Origin: Pseudoalteromonas sp. 0303
GTDB lineage: Bacteria > Pseudomonadota > Gammaproteobacteria > Enterobacterales > Alteromonadaceae
Length of the DNA stretch: 64,000 bases
Reading direction: 5' to 3'
Assembly: GCF_013349995.1 (NCBI RefSeq)
Contig: NZ_JABVXF010000023.1
Location: 1-64,000, forward strand
In this document: one piece after another, positions 51,562 through 60,871 of the stretch
Layout of the letters: every line of letters starts with the position of its first letter
Numbering within the stretch: the first letter of the stretch is position 1
Program-made: the position numbers and the translations under genes
The notes under the pieces: generated by a model
Database searches by the model: none
What the model saw: the letters and a program-made list of their open reading frames with translations, nothing else
What the model was told of the DNA's origin: nothing

Positions 51562-53157
51562 ATGTCAAAAACTATAAACTCTCACAACACCCATGAGGGT
51601 GGTAATAATGGGTTGTTTAACCGATTTTTAGCCACTGTTGAATTTTTGGGTAATATGCTCCCCCACCCTATCACTTTATTTGCAATGTTCTGCGTTGCCA
51701 TTATAGTTTTTAGCGGCATTGCCGATTGGTATGGTTTAAGTGCTATTGACCCACGCCCTGAAGGCGCTGCAGGTCGAGACCCTGATGGGGTTATTGAAGT
51801 TGTCAGCCTACTTAGCGCCGAAGGCCTTCAGCGCATCGTTACTGGCCTTGTTACGAACTTCACCAGTTTTGCACCACTTGGTACAGTACTGGTTGCTCTA
51901 TTAGGTGTTAGTGTTGCAGAGCACTCTGGTTTACTCTCTGCTGCTATGCGCGGCATGGTAATGGGCGCATCAAAGCGTTTAGTTACTTTTATGGTGGTGT
52001 TTGCTGCGATTTTATCAAATACGGCATCAGAACTTGGCTACGTCGTACTAATCCCATTAGCAGCAATGATATTCCACAGTCTTGGTCGTCACCCTCTTGC
52101 CGGTCTTGCTGCGGCATTTGCTGGTGTTTCAGGTGGTTACAGTGCAAACTTATTGCTCGGCACCATTGACCCGCTACTTGCTGGTATCACCACACCTGCA
52201 GCACAAATGATTGATCCAAATTACCAAGTTGGCGCTGAAGCAAACTGGTATTTCATGATGATTTCAGTATTTCTAATCGCGACTCTAGGTACGTTAGTTA
52301 CAGAGAAAATCGTTGAACCTCGTCTTGGCAAGTACAACCCAGATGAAGCAAGCAATGATTTGCCAAAGAACGACATTGCAGGGCTTACTGATAAAGAAAA
52401 GTCAGGTCTTAAGTGGGCAGGTGTTTCTCTGTTAGTGGTTTCATTATTACTTGCTTGGACAATTGTTCCTGAAGACGGCATTTTGCGTAACCCAGAAACA
52501 GGCCTTGTTGCACATTCACCATTTTTAAAAGGCATTGTGGTCTTTATCTTTGTAACTTTTGGTATTCCAGGTTTTGTTTACGGCCGCGTTGTTGGCACCA
52601 TGAAAAACGATAAAGATGTCATCGATGCCATGAGTAAAAGCATGAGCTCGATGGGGATGTATATTGTGCTGGTTTTCTTTGCAGCACAGTTCGTTGCTTT
52701 CTTTAAATGGACCAACCTAGGCACAATTTTAGCTATTAACGGCGCCGCTCTGTTACAAGCATTAAACCTTACTGGCCCAGAAGTATTTGTGCTCTTCATT
52801 TTAATGTGTGCTTTAGTAAACTTAAGCTTGGGCTCTTCATCTGCACAATGGGCTGTAACGGCGCCTATCTTCGTGCCAATGTTAATGCTCATCGGCTATG
52901 CGCCAGAGACTATTCAAGCGGCGTACCGAATTGGTGACTCGGTAACTAACCTTATCACCCCAATGATGAGTTACTTTGGCTTGATACTGGCTGTTGCCAC
53001 TAAGTATAAGAAAGACATGGGTATTGGTACATTGGTTGCGACCATGCTTCCATACAGCATGATCTTCTTTGTTGGTTGGGTTGCATTATTCTACTTATGG
53101 GTATTTGTTCTGGGCTTCCCAGTTGGCCCTGAATCACCGATTTACTATCAGCCTTAA
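51562..53157 (+). CDS. AbgT family transporter
   Basis: A 531-residue inner-membrane protein of the AbgT family (E. coli AbgT, gonococcal MtrF). Members import p-aminobenzoyl-glutamate or export p-aminobenzoate and sulfonamides. About eleven helices plus two re-entrant hairpins are expected. LPHPITLFAMFC near the start, GVSGGYSANLLLGTIDPLLAGITTPAAQ, and LVNLSLGSSSAQWAVTAPIFVPM are family signatures. No abgA/B hydrolase genes are adjacent, so the substrate cannot be fixed. It is monocistronic with a strong terminator. Confidence 0.92.
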   Translation: MSKTINSHNTHEGGNNGLFNRFLATVEFLGNMLPHPITLFAMFCVAIIVFSGIADWYGLSAIDPRPEGAAGRDPDGVIEVVSLLSAEGLQRIVTGLVTNFTSFAPLGTVLVALLGVSVAEHSGLLSAAMRGMVMGASKRLVTFMVVFAAILSNTASELGYVVLIPLAAMIFHSLGRHPLAGLAAAFAGVSGGYSANLLLGTIDPLLAGITTPAAQMIDPNYQVGAEANWYFMMISVFLIATLGTLVTEKIVEPRLGKYNPDEASNDLPKNDIAGLTDKEKSGLKWAGVSLLVVSLLLAWTIVPEDGILRNPETGLVAHSPFLKGIVVFIFVTFGIPGFVYGRVVGTMKNDKDVIDAMSKSMSSMGMYIVLVFFAAQFVAFFKWTNLGTILAINGAALLQALNLTGPEVFVLFILMCALVNLSLGSSSAQWAVTAPIFVPMLMLIGYAPETIQAAYRIGDSVTNLITPMMSYFGLILAVATKYKKDMGIGTLVATMLPYSMIFFVGWVALFYLWVFVLGFPVGPESPIYYQP

Positions 53158-53173
53158 TCTTCTTAGAGAGGTA

Positions 53174-53201
53174 AAAAGCCAAGCATTAGCTTGGCTTTTT
53201 T
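53174..53201 (+). terminator. Rho-independent terminator after the AbgT gene
   Basis: AAAAGCCAAGC and GCTTGGCTTTT form an 11-bp stem with loop ATTA, followed by further T. It begins 17 bp after the stop codon. Confidence 0.9.
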
Positions 53202-53269
53202 GTACCTGAGATTGTTGAAAGCTAACTTTACGACTATTATTAAGACATTAATTTTTATTGTTATTTTAT

Positions 53270-54235
53270 ATGAAAAAGCTATTTAAGCTGTGGTTTCTAT
53301 TGCACGCATTAAGTGTATTTAATTTATATGCCAATCCAACTAAGCAACTTGAAACTGCATTTGCAACGTCGTTAGTTTTAACGGATGGGGACAGTATTAC
53401 TTTGGGGTTTGGTGATTTTGATCCGCAAACACTGTTTGACCCGCAACATGCCAACAAAGATGAAGACAGTATCGCGCTTAGAAAAAAACTCAGACTCTAC
53501 AGTATTCCTTATACTTGGCAGCTTGATGAGCCAATTTATCAACACAAACTAAGTTTGGCCAGCAGGGTAAGCTATTTAAATCAATCAGATTTCATTTCGC
53601 TATTTGATAATGTGACTGACGACTATATTTCAGAAACTGTATATAACGGCATGATCGGCTTTAATGCCGAAAAAGCACTTGGCTCGAAATGGTCATATCA
53701 ATTTGGCTTTAATACTCACTACTTACATTACAACAATGACTATGAGTATAACTCTCCCGAGTCTAGGCGTAACTTTAAGCCTTTAGCTGAAAATCTTTAC
53801 ACCAACCTCAACAGTAATGCGCTGGTGTTAAACCCAAATGCGACCATGATCTATCGCTTACCTAGGCATTGGGGCTATTACGAGTACAAGCTTAACTTCA
53901 ATTACTACTATGGATGGGCACTCTCTCACCCTGATGGAATAAATAATGCAGCACCTGAAACATGGCGCACACTTAATGGTATTAAAGCTAAATTTAACAT
54001 GTTCAAAATCGGGGTTTTTGAGCAAGCTTTCTACATTAAAGGCCAGCGTATCGATTTAGGCGGCGATAGTCGCGTAGCATTTGGGACCGATCACTTTTAT
54101 GAATATGGTATCGGCTTATTATGGGACAGTAGAAAGTGGACGTCATGGTTTGACAACTTTGGCATTGGTATCAACATTCACAACGGTAGTAGCCTCGATG
54201 GCGCTGCTATTGTCTTGTACTTTAACGAAATTTAA
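53270..54235 (+). CDS. Predicted outer-membrane beta-barrel protein
   Basis: A 321-residue protein with a signal peptide (LWFLLHALSVFNLYA) and many alternating aromatic strands ending in a typical barrel C-terminus (AIVLYFNEI). The IPYTWQLDEPIYQHKLSLASRVSYL and YQFGFNTHYLHYNNDYEY segments suggest a solitary autotransporter-like barrel of the type known in Vibrio (Omp_AT), but I am not certain. ATG at 53270 preferred to TTG at 53258. It has its own weak promoter region and a 73-bp gap to the next gene. Confidence 0.75.
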   Translation: MKKLFKLWFLLHALSVFNLYANPTKQLETAFATSLVLTDGDSITLGFGDFDPQTLFDPQHANKDEDSIALRKKLRLYSIPYTWQLDEPIYQHKLSLASRVSYLNQSDFISLFDNVTDDYISETVYNGMIGFNAEKALGSKWSYQFGFNTHYLHYNNDYEYNSPESRRNFKPLAENLYTNLNSNALVLNPNATMIYRLPRHWGYYEYKLNFNYYYGWALSHPDGINNAAPETWRTLNGIKAKFNMFKIGVFEQAFYIKGQRIDLGGDSRVAFGTDHFYEYGIGLLWDSRKWTSWFDNFGIGINIHNGSSLDGAAIVLYFNEI

Positions 54236-54308
54236 TACTATTTTTTAAAGACAAAAATTTTAAACAGACTATATTCTTAGACATAGTTAAAATTCATGGA
54301 AGATTTAT

Positions 54309-56045
54309 ATGAAACATCACCTCGCAATTGCTTGTTCATTATTTGCCTTAACGGCTTGTGATAATCCCCCTGAACAAACAGCTAAAACCCTACCTCTGCA
54401 AGTGAGTGCTGCAGATGCTATTTATTATGGTGGCGATATTCTTACGATGGCTGGCGATGAACCAGAATATGCACAAGCAATTGCAACGCAAGGTGAAAAA
54501 ATCATTTTTGTTGGTGATAAAAACCAAGCACTGGAGCATAAGTTTGGCAAAACAAAGCTGATTAATTTGCAAGGAAAAACCTTAATGCCAGGCTTTGTTG
54601 ATGGCCATAGCCATGTCTATGGTGTTGGTTTGCAAGCCATGGTAGCCAATGTATTACCTAGTCCAGATGGTGATGCCAATACCGTTGAGCAAATCGTTAA
54701 TATTCTCACAGCCGCACAAAATAACCCTGACTACACTACATTTATTGAAAAAACGGGTGCTATTTTAGGCTTTGGTTACGATGATGCTGAGCTTGATAGG
54801 TACCCGACTAAAATGGACCTAGACCGTGTTAGTATAGAAAAGCCAGTCATCATCATTCATACCTCAGGACACTTAAGTGTTGCTAACAGTAAAGCCTTAG
54901 CCATGGCCGGCATCGACGAAAACACCGGTAACCCTAAAGGCGGGCTAATTCGTCGTATGGCGAACTCACAAGAACCCAATGGGGTGCTCGAAGAAAACGC
55001 GCACTTTGGTTTACTGTTTAAACTCATGCAGTCGTTTGATCCTGACTTACAAGATTTAATGCTGCAAGAAGGGCAAAAACTCTACACAAAATACGGCTAC
55101 ACCACAGCACAAGAAGGCCGAGCAACTCAAGAAGCCTATGATTCAATGGTAAGGGCATCCAAAGCGGATAAATTTGTCATTGATGTGGTTGCCTATGCCG
55201 ATATGGCCACCAGCAGCAGTTTTATGGACTCACCCTATAACACTAAAAACTACACGAATCATTTTCGTATTGGTGGTGTAAAACTTAACTTTGATGGCTC
55301 ACCACAAGGAAAAACCGCCTGGTTATCTCACCCATACTTAAAAGCACCTGAAGGCCAAGAGCAAGGCTATGCAGGCTACCCTACTTTTAATGATGAACAA
55401 GCCTATCAGTATATTGATACTGCCTTTGCCAATGACTGGCAAGTGATGACTCATGCAAATGGTGATGCCGCTATTGAGCAATTTTTAAATGCTGTTGAAA
55501 ATGCTAATAACAAGCTTGGTAAAAAAGACCGCCGTCCCGTACTTATTCATGGGCAAACAATTCGTCAAGATCAGGTAAACCGTCTTAAAGAATTAGGCAT
55601 ATTTCCATCGCTCTTCCCAATGCATACCTTTTATTGGGGCGACTGGCATGTAAATTCGGTGCTTGGTCACCCCCGTGCCGATTTTATTTCGCCCACTCAT
55701 GCGGTTCTCGAACAAGGATTAATGTTTAGCACCCATCATGATGCACCAGTGGCCTTGCCAAACGCACTACGTGTATTAGATGCAACGGTTAACCGTACGA
55801 CTCGTACAGATCAGGTACTAGGCCCAGATCAACGCGTTTCTGTGTATACTGCATTACAAGCAATGACGACATGGCCTGCGTATCAACACTTTGAAGAAAG
55901 CTCAAAAGGGCAATTAAAACAAGGGATGCAAGCAGATTTAATTATCCTTGATAACAACCCGTTGAAAATCAAGCCTGCAGAGCTACATAACTTACAAGTG
56001 CTAGAAACCATTAGCCGTGGTGAAACCGTCTACAGCAAAAATTAA
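54309..56045 (+). CDS. Lipoprotein amidohydrolase (YtcJ-like)
   Basis: A 578-residue metal-dependent hydrolase. The signal ends LTAC with Cys17, so it should be a lipoprotein, which is common for this group in marine bacteria. The metal motif is His100-Ser-His102 in FVDGHSHVYG. Further ligands are in VMTHANGDAAIEQ, VLIHGQTI and STHHDAPVA. Related YtcJ/NfdA proteins cleave N-substituted formamides or amides; the true substrate is unknown. GGAAG precedes the ATG. It is 19 bp upstream of the phosphatase-like gene, probably in one operon. Confidence 0.92.
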   Translation: MKHHLAIACSLFALTACDNPPEQTAKTLPLQVSAADAIYYGGDILTMAGDEPEYAQAIATQGEKIIFVGDKNQALEHKFGKTKLINLQGKTLMPGFVDGHSHVYGVGLQAMVANVLPSPDGDANTVEQIVNILTAAQNNPDYTTFIEKTGAILGFGYDDAELDRYPTKMDLDRVSIEKPVIIIHTSGHLSVANSKALAMAGIDENTGNPKGGLIRRMANSQEPNGVLEENAHFGLLFKLMQSFDPDLQDLMLQEGQKLYTKYGYTTAQEGRATQEAYDSMVRASKADKFVIDVVAYADMATSSSFMDSPYNTKNYTNHFRIGGVKLNFDGSPQGKTAWLSHPYLKAPEGQEQGYAGYPTFNDEQAYQYIDTAFANDWQVMTHANGDAAIEQFLNAVENANNKLGKKDRRPVLIHGQTIRQDQVNRLKELGIFPSLFPMHTFYWGDWHVNSVLGHPRADFISPTHAVLEQGLMFSTHHDAPVALPNALRVLDATVNRTTRTDQVLGPDQRVSVYTALQAMTTWPAYQHFEESSKGQLKQGMQADLIILDNNPLKIKPAELHNLQVLETISRGETVYSKN

Positions 56046-56064
56046 ACACTTTTCAAGGAGTAAC

Positions 56065-56583
56065 ATGAATAAGTTTATACAATTAGCCTGTGCTGCGCTG
56101 CTGTCATTTTCAGCATTAGCAGCACAAACAGCTGCTACGCAACTGGATATTTTGAATCTTAAGGCCCAATCTAAGCATGTGCTAACTTCAGGTCAGCCAA
56201 GTCAAACCGATTTTGCCAAGCTAAAACAACTTGGTGTTGAGAACATCATCAACCTTCGCGGTGATAACGAAACAAATTGGTCTGAGCAAGAGTTAGTCAC
56301 TGAGCTTGGTATGAACTATTACCATATCCCTGTGCAATCTAAAGCTGATATTACCATTGAAAATGCTACGAAACTTCAGGCTTTGCTCAATGAGCACCAA
56401 CAGCAAACCACCTTACTTCACTGCGCGAGCAGCAACCGTGTTGGCGCTCTTGTTGCGCTATACAATGCTATAACCTTGAAAAAGCCAATTGATGAAGCTG
56501 TCGAGATTGGTAAGCAATGGGGCTTAAAAAGCCTTGAAGGCGTGGTAAGAAGTAAAGTAAACGAAGAAGTTGGTCAGCTATAA
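56065..56583 (+). CDS. Periplasmic DUF442-like phosphatase/sulfurtransferase
   Basis: A 172-residue exported protein (signal about 1-20, LSFSALAA) with a dual-specificity-phosphatase-like fold. The active loop is HCASSNR with Cys120 and Arg125, a C-X4-R spacing. This is the shortened form seen in DUF442/TIGR01244 proteins rather than the C-X5-R of classical tyrosine phosphatases. VLTSGQPSQTDFAKLKQLGVENIINLR is the family N-terminus. ATG at 56065 with AAGGAG upstream; a longer frame overlapping the amidohydrolase end is rejected. Confidence 0.85.
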   Translation: MNKFIQLACAALLSFSALAAQTAATQLDILNLKAQSKHVLTSGQPSQTDFAKLKQLGVENIINLRGDNETNWSEQELVTELGMNYYHIPVQSKADITIENATKLQALLNEHQQQTTLLHCASSNRVGALVALYNAITLKKPIDEAVEIGKQWGLKSLEGVVRSKVNEEVGQL

Positions 56584-56614
56584 GCTGACCAACTATGTAT
56601 TATTTTTGCTTAAG

Positions 56615-58861
56615 CTAAAGCTGCCATGCATAGCTTAGCTTAGTGAAGAAGGTACGCTGATCACGCTCAAGATTCTTCAACGAATCATCTTGGTAGCCTT
56701 TATCAGAATAACCTAAATAAAACAGTGTCTGTGAGTTAATCTTGTACGAGTACACTAGCTGACTACCATAATCGCGGTTAGTACGGCTTACATCAAATCG
56801 ATAAGCTTCGTTGTTCCGATCGACATCTTCAAACTGCAAAACGAGTTTCAGCATTGAGCGCATATTAAATTTATAATATACGCGTAGATCCGTTAAGTTT
56901 GCAGTATAAACACGTTCATTTTGCTGGTTATCTAGATAGCTGTAGCTGTGCTCTAGTTGCACCTGCCAATGATCGTTTATATCCCATGTCATCTCAGGTT
57001 CAATGCGAACCATAGTACCTAAAGCTGCATTACTGTAATCAATTTTACTGCCATATTGAGCATACAATAAAAAGCTAATGTCACGAATGGGTCTAAAACC
57101 GCCGTAGATATAACCTATGTTTTGATTAAAAAACTCGCCGGCATAAAACTCATTACGATGAATAAAGCCAATTTCTGTTTGCGACTGCATCTTACCTTTA
57201 AAGGTAAAAAAGCCATCGTATTCTTCTTCGAGTAGCTCGCCATTTTGCGCCCATGTTTTATCCCACTCAACATTGTAGCTGTACTCTGTGATTGCATCAT
57301 CAGCATCAAGATACCAAGTTTGTCCACCGCCTAGTTGTACTTGCTCGTAATCAACTTTAGCTTGATAACCCAAATCTGAGCGGTATTCTTTACCTATATT
57401 TTCGTAATTAGCATAGACTTCGTAATCACGCTTAGTTCTTGTAAATTCAATGGCATAAGCTTGATCTGATTGATTTTTATCAATGCCATAATAATCAACT
57501 AAAAATTCTGAGTTAGTAGTATCTGTGCTTGCTACTTGATACTGCAAACTATCTGATTGATTAAACCAGTAACTACCATCTAAAGATAACACCGTATTAT
57601 GATAATCATCATTTTCACGGTGAGTGCTCATCACACCAATTGTGCCTTTTTGGCCAATATCAAACTGATAGCGCCCTGCTACGGCTTGCGTTTTATCTGC
57701 TAGATTAGCAAAGCCAGAACCTTGATTCGTCGGAAGTAAGACACTGGTATTCTGATCGTCAGCGTACATAAAACCATAGCTGTGCGCGCCGGTTTTACCT
57801 GTTAACTTTAAACCCACATCAGGTTCAGCAATCATTCGCGTATATAAAAGCTCTAGTTGGCTGGTATCAAAATAAGAGGCGCCATCTAAAAAGAATGGAC
57901 GCTTTTCAGCATAATAAATTGAGTAAGTAGTATTTACATCAAGTTCAAGTGAATCTGCCTCGACCTGCGAAAAGTCAGGATTAATGGTGGCATTAATAAC
58001 CGCATCTTGCGTCACCCCCCAACGTAAGTCCATGCCCGCTTCAGTATCAATATCACCATTTTGCCAATCACCCGGCACTGTGTCTTTGGTATCATGGCGA
58101 AGCGCAGTTAAAGTTGGCGTAAGCTGAATGTTTTGGCTTTCTGTCATGTTGGCAAAGCCTGTGAGTTTATCAAACTGGCAAAAGCTACATTTCACATCTC
58201 GGTCAAAACCAACATTCGACATTTGATAATACACATCACGCGGATAATTTCGCCAAACTGCAAAACTCCACGTTAACTCTGTTTGACCTTTTGGAAAACG
58301 AAGTGCAGTGAATGGAATACGCATTTCAACCACATAACCGTCGTCGGTAATTTGCCCTGCACTGTCCCAAATGGCATCCCATGATGGATCTTCCACCCAA
58401 TCATCAATATCAGTCATGCGCATATCGCCTTGCGCACCAAGAGGGTTTACATAAAACTCATAGCCGGTTCGTTCATCATTGAAGGTATCAATCATCAAGG
58501 CAACATTGTCGTCTTGCCAAAGCGTATCACGATCTCGAAGGGCGGCACGAATTTGCGAAGGGTCATTATCTTTTGCAATAAAACCAACATACAAGTATTT
58601 ACCATCTTCATACATGTAAGCATCGGTTTGTACGAGCGGCGTGCCTTTTTCGGTTGGCTCATTCTGATATTTTAATGGTACTTTTGTGGCGTATTGCCAA
58701 TGCGACTCATCCATCACACCATCAACGCTAATAGACTCTTTAATATGGGCAAGGGAGAACTCTGCTTTATCAAATGCATTGGCAGAAAAAGGCACACTAG
58801 CAACACTAAGTAAAAAAGTAGGGGCGATTATTTTATTTATTATTCTTTTTAAGTACTGCAT
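56615..58861 (-). CDS. DUF5916 / CBM9-like outer-membrane protein
   Basis: A 748-residue exported protein (signal ending FSANA). The N-terminal domain (about 28-225) is a CBM9-like beta sandwich: ISVDGVMDESHWQYA, KYLYVGFIAKDNDPSQI and WQDDNVALMIDTFND. The remaining 500 residues are the DUF5916 beta-barrel, with NPDFSQVEADSLELDVNTTYSIYYAEKRPFFLDG and a C-terminal FFTKLSYAWQL. Members are found near glycan or peptide scavenging genes, with no proven role. Start is ambiguous: ATG at 58861 has GGA in range, and ATG at 58867 or GTG at 58879 are alternatives. Confidence 0.85.
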   Translation of the reverse strand: MQYLKRIINKIIAPTFLLSVASVPFSANAFDKAEFSLAHIKESISVDGVMDESHWQYATKVPLKYQNEPTEKGTPLVQTDAYMYEDGKYLYVGFIAKDNDPSQIRAALRDRDTLWQDDNVALMIDTFNDERTGYEFYVNPLGAQGDMRMTDIDDWVEDPSWDAIWDSAGQITDDGYVVEMRIPFTALRFPKGQTELTWSFAVWRNYPRDVYYQMSNVGFDRDVKCSFCQFDKLTGFANMTESQNIQLTPTLTALRHDTKDTVPGDWQNGDIDTEAGMDLRWGVTQDAVINATINPDFSQVEADSLELDVNTTYSIYYAEKRPFFLDGASYFDTSQLELLYTRMIAEPDVGLKLTGKTGAHSYGFMYADDQNTSVLLPTNQGSGFANLADKTQAVAGRYQFDIGQKGTIGVMSTHRENDDYHNTVLSLDGSYWFNQSDSLQYQVASTDTTNSEFLVDYYGIDKNQSDQAYAIEFTRTKRDYEVYANYENIGKEYRSDLGYQAKVDYEQVQLGGGQTWYLDADDAITEYSYNVEWDKTWAQNGELLEEEYDGFFTFKGKMQSQTEIGFIHRNEFYAGEFFNQNIGYIYGGFRPIRDISFLLYAQYGSKIDYSNAALGTMVRIEPEMTWDINDHWQVQLEHSYSYLDNQQNERVYTANLTDLRVYYKFNMRSMLKLVLQFEDVDRNNEAYRFDVSRTNRDYGSQLVYSYKINSQTLFYLGYSDKGYQDDSLKNLERDQRTFFTKLSYAWQL

Positions 58862-59011
58862 AAACATCCATTTAGACACTGACGCGCTAGAAACGCTACT
58901 TGACTGATTTCAAAGCGATTGTAATTCAGTAAGGTACATTTGTTAATCTAATTTTCAGCTTTATGTCATAAAATTTAACAAAATACTCCATTTGTACTAA
59001 TAAAAGAGCCA

Positions 59012-59047
59012 AAAAAGCCCCATTGCCAAACAGCAATGGGGCTTTTT
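59012..59047 (-). terminator. Rho-independent terminator after rhlE
   Basis: A perfect 15-bp stem (59012-59026 with 59033-59047, core GCCCCATTGC) with loop CAAACA has T-runs on both sides. It lies 24 bp after the helicase stop on the minus strand and also faces the divergent spacer. Confidence 0.9.
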
Positions 59048-59070
59048 CATACGTTTGTTATCGAAATCTA

Positions 59071-60372
59071 TTACTTTTTAAGGCTTAATTTATTGCCCTT
59101 CAAAGATTTGCGAACATTTGCGATTCGTGAACGGTTCTTTGCACGCGCTTCACCCGTTGCCTGACCCGAAGCCTTATTTGTACGGCTACGACGTAAATGC
59201 GACGGCTTTTTACTAATTTTATCAATCAGTACTTCACGGCTGCTTACTTCGTAACCTGGTAAAACAACACGCTTGATGCGCTGTCCGATTAGCTTTTCGA
59301 TATCGAATAAAGTGTTTTCTTCTTCACGGCTCACAAACGAAATTGCTTGACCCGGCTTACCAGCACGACCTGTACGGCCGATACGATGCACGTAGTCTTC
59401 TGCAAGCCAAGGTAGATCGATGTTGATCACACGTGGCAACCCTTCAATATCAATACCACGAGCAGCTACTTCGGTAGCGACTAGTACGCGAACTTTACCT
59501 TCTTTAAACTCGCGTAAAGCGCGGCGGCGGTTACCTTGGGTTTTATCACCATGACAAACAACAGCAGGAATCCCGTCAAGATTAAGCTCTTTTACAAGCT
59601 CATCAGCGGTTTCTTTCATGTTTACGAAAACAAGTACCTGCTGCCAGTTTTTCTTACCAATCAATTCAGATAAAAGCTCTTGCTTACGGCGCTCTTCAAC
59701 TGGATAAACAACATGTTGCACTGTTTCTGCAGTACTGTTTGTTTGATCTACACGAATGATTTCAGGCTGCTTTAGTACTTTACTCGCAAATTGTTTAATT
59801 GCCGCCGGGAAAGTGGCAGAGAACAATAAGATTTGACGCGCTTCATCACAACCATTAATAACAGTTTGCATATCGTTGATAAAGCCCATGTCTAGCATAC
59901 GGTCAGCTTCATCAAGCACTAAATGCTTAACATTAGCTAGGCTGATGTTACCTAAACGTAGATGATCAAGTAAGCGCCCTGGCGTTGCAACCACGATGTC
60001 GACACCTGCTTTCAAATCGTTAGCTTGACCCGCTAGATTAATACCACCAAACAAGCACACTGTTTTGAGTTCGGTGTATTTTGCAAACGCTTTAAAATTA
60101 TTAGCAATTTGCTCAGCTAATTCGCGGGTAGGTGCAAGCACTAAAGCACTTGGTGCATTATTTTCACTAACCGCTGATTCTGATAATTTTTGGATAAGTG
60201 GTAAAGCAAATGCAGCGGTTTTACCCGTGCCTGTTTGCGCACTAACAAGTACGTCTTTGCCTTTTCTTACCGCAGGAATTGCACTACGTTGAACGGGAGT
60301 AAGCGTTTCGAAATTAAGCTCTTCTAATGCCTGTAAAAGCTCAGAAGAAAAACTAAATGATTTAAAATTCAT
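59071..60372 (-). CDS. rhlE: DEAD-box ATP-dependent RNA helicase RhlE-like
   Basis: A 433-residue DEAD-box helicase that unwinds RNA duplexes in ribosome assembly and RNA decay. The motifs are complete: Q-motif LTPVQRSAIP, Walker A AQTGTGKT (45-52), PTRELAEQ, DEAD (154-157), SAT (185-187), ARGIDIEGLP and HRIGRTGRAG. The C-terminal 60 residues are Lys/Arg-rich (RRSRTNKASGQ and on), as in RhlE. No cold-shock leader was recognised. It is a monocistronic gene with a strong terminator. Confidence 0.95.
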   Translation of the reverse strand: MNFKSFSFSSELLQALEELNFETLTPVQRSAIPAVRKGKDVLVSAQTGTGKTAAFALPLIQKLSESAVSENNAPSALVLAPTRELAEQIANNFKAFAKYTELKTVCLFGGINLAGQANDLKAGVDIVVATPGRLLDHLRLGNISLANVKHLVLDEADRMLDMGFINDMQTVINGCDEARQILLFSATFPAAIKQFASKVLKQPEIIRVDQTNSTAETVQHVVYPVEERRKQELLSELIGKKNWQQVLVFVNMKETADELVKELNLDGIPAVVCHGDKTQGNRRRALREFKEGKVRVLVATEVAARGIDIEGLPRVINIDLPWLAEDYVHRIGRTGRAGKPGQAISFVSREEENTLFDIEKLIGQRIKRVVLPGYEVSSREVLIDKISKKPSHLRRSRTNKASGQATGEARAKNRSRIANVRKSLKGNKLSLKK

Positions 60373-60439
60373 GCTGTATAACCTGCGGCCATCATATCAA
60401 GGGTCGCAAATTATACAGAAAAAAAATGACTTTAGTTAG

Positions 60440-60871
60440 TTATAACTTAACTAAAGTGCCTTTTAATGCCACGCCAGCAACAAATGTGCCCGCACCACAT
60501 TGATATTCTGTTTGGCTAACGAACTCACGTTTTTTGTAGTACGACTGAATATTTACAACTGCATTCATGCCTTCACGAACAGCACGCTCTTGTAATGCTT
60601 TTAAAGCACTAAGCATTACCCACTCACACGCTTCTCGGTCAGTTTTATTAAATGCGTTGGTTTTCTTGTTGGTGATCACTTCACCATAATTGGTTTTAAT
60701 GCTGTTATGACTTTGATCAGCAAAATACAGCGGAATATCTAACAGCGCTTGTTTAGCTTTGGTAGTTTCAAGTAATGCTTGTACAGGTAGCGTTTGTAAA
60801 TCATCACGTGCAAAACTGTTTGTTGAAAACAAACAAGCTGCTAAAACACATGCAAGGGTCAATAACTTCAT
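60440..60871 (-). CDS. Small periplasmic protein of unknown function
   Basis: A 143-residue exported protein (signal LACVLAACLFSTNSFA). The mature part shows VLLDIPLYFADQSH-type strands, NYGEVITNKKTNAFNKTDREACEWVMLSALKAL and a C-terminal YQCGAGTFVAGVALKG, with two conserved cysteines. Some relatives are, as I recall, labelled excinuclease ATPase subunit, but nothing here supports that. ATG abuts the MipA/OmpV stop (TAAATG) with AAGGA upstream, so it is the last gene of the operon that starts beyond the window end. Confidence 0.75.
   Translation of the reverse strand: MKLLTLACVLAACLFSTNSFARDDLQTLPVQALLETTKAKQALLDIPLYFADQSHNSIKTNYGEVITNKKTNAFNKTDREACEWVMLSALKALQERAVREGMNAVVNIQSYYKKREFVSQTEYQCGAGTFVAGVALKGTLVKL

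Noticed and set aside
60440-60871. Excinuclease subunit
   Set aside because: That label is used for some relatives, but the protein is a 143-residue exported protein without Walker motifs.
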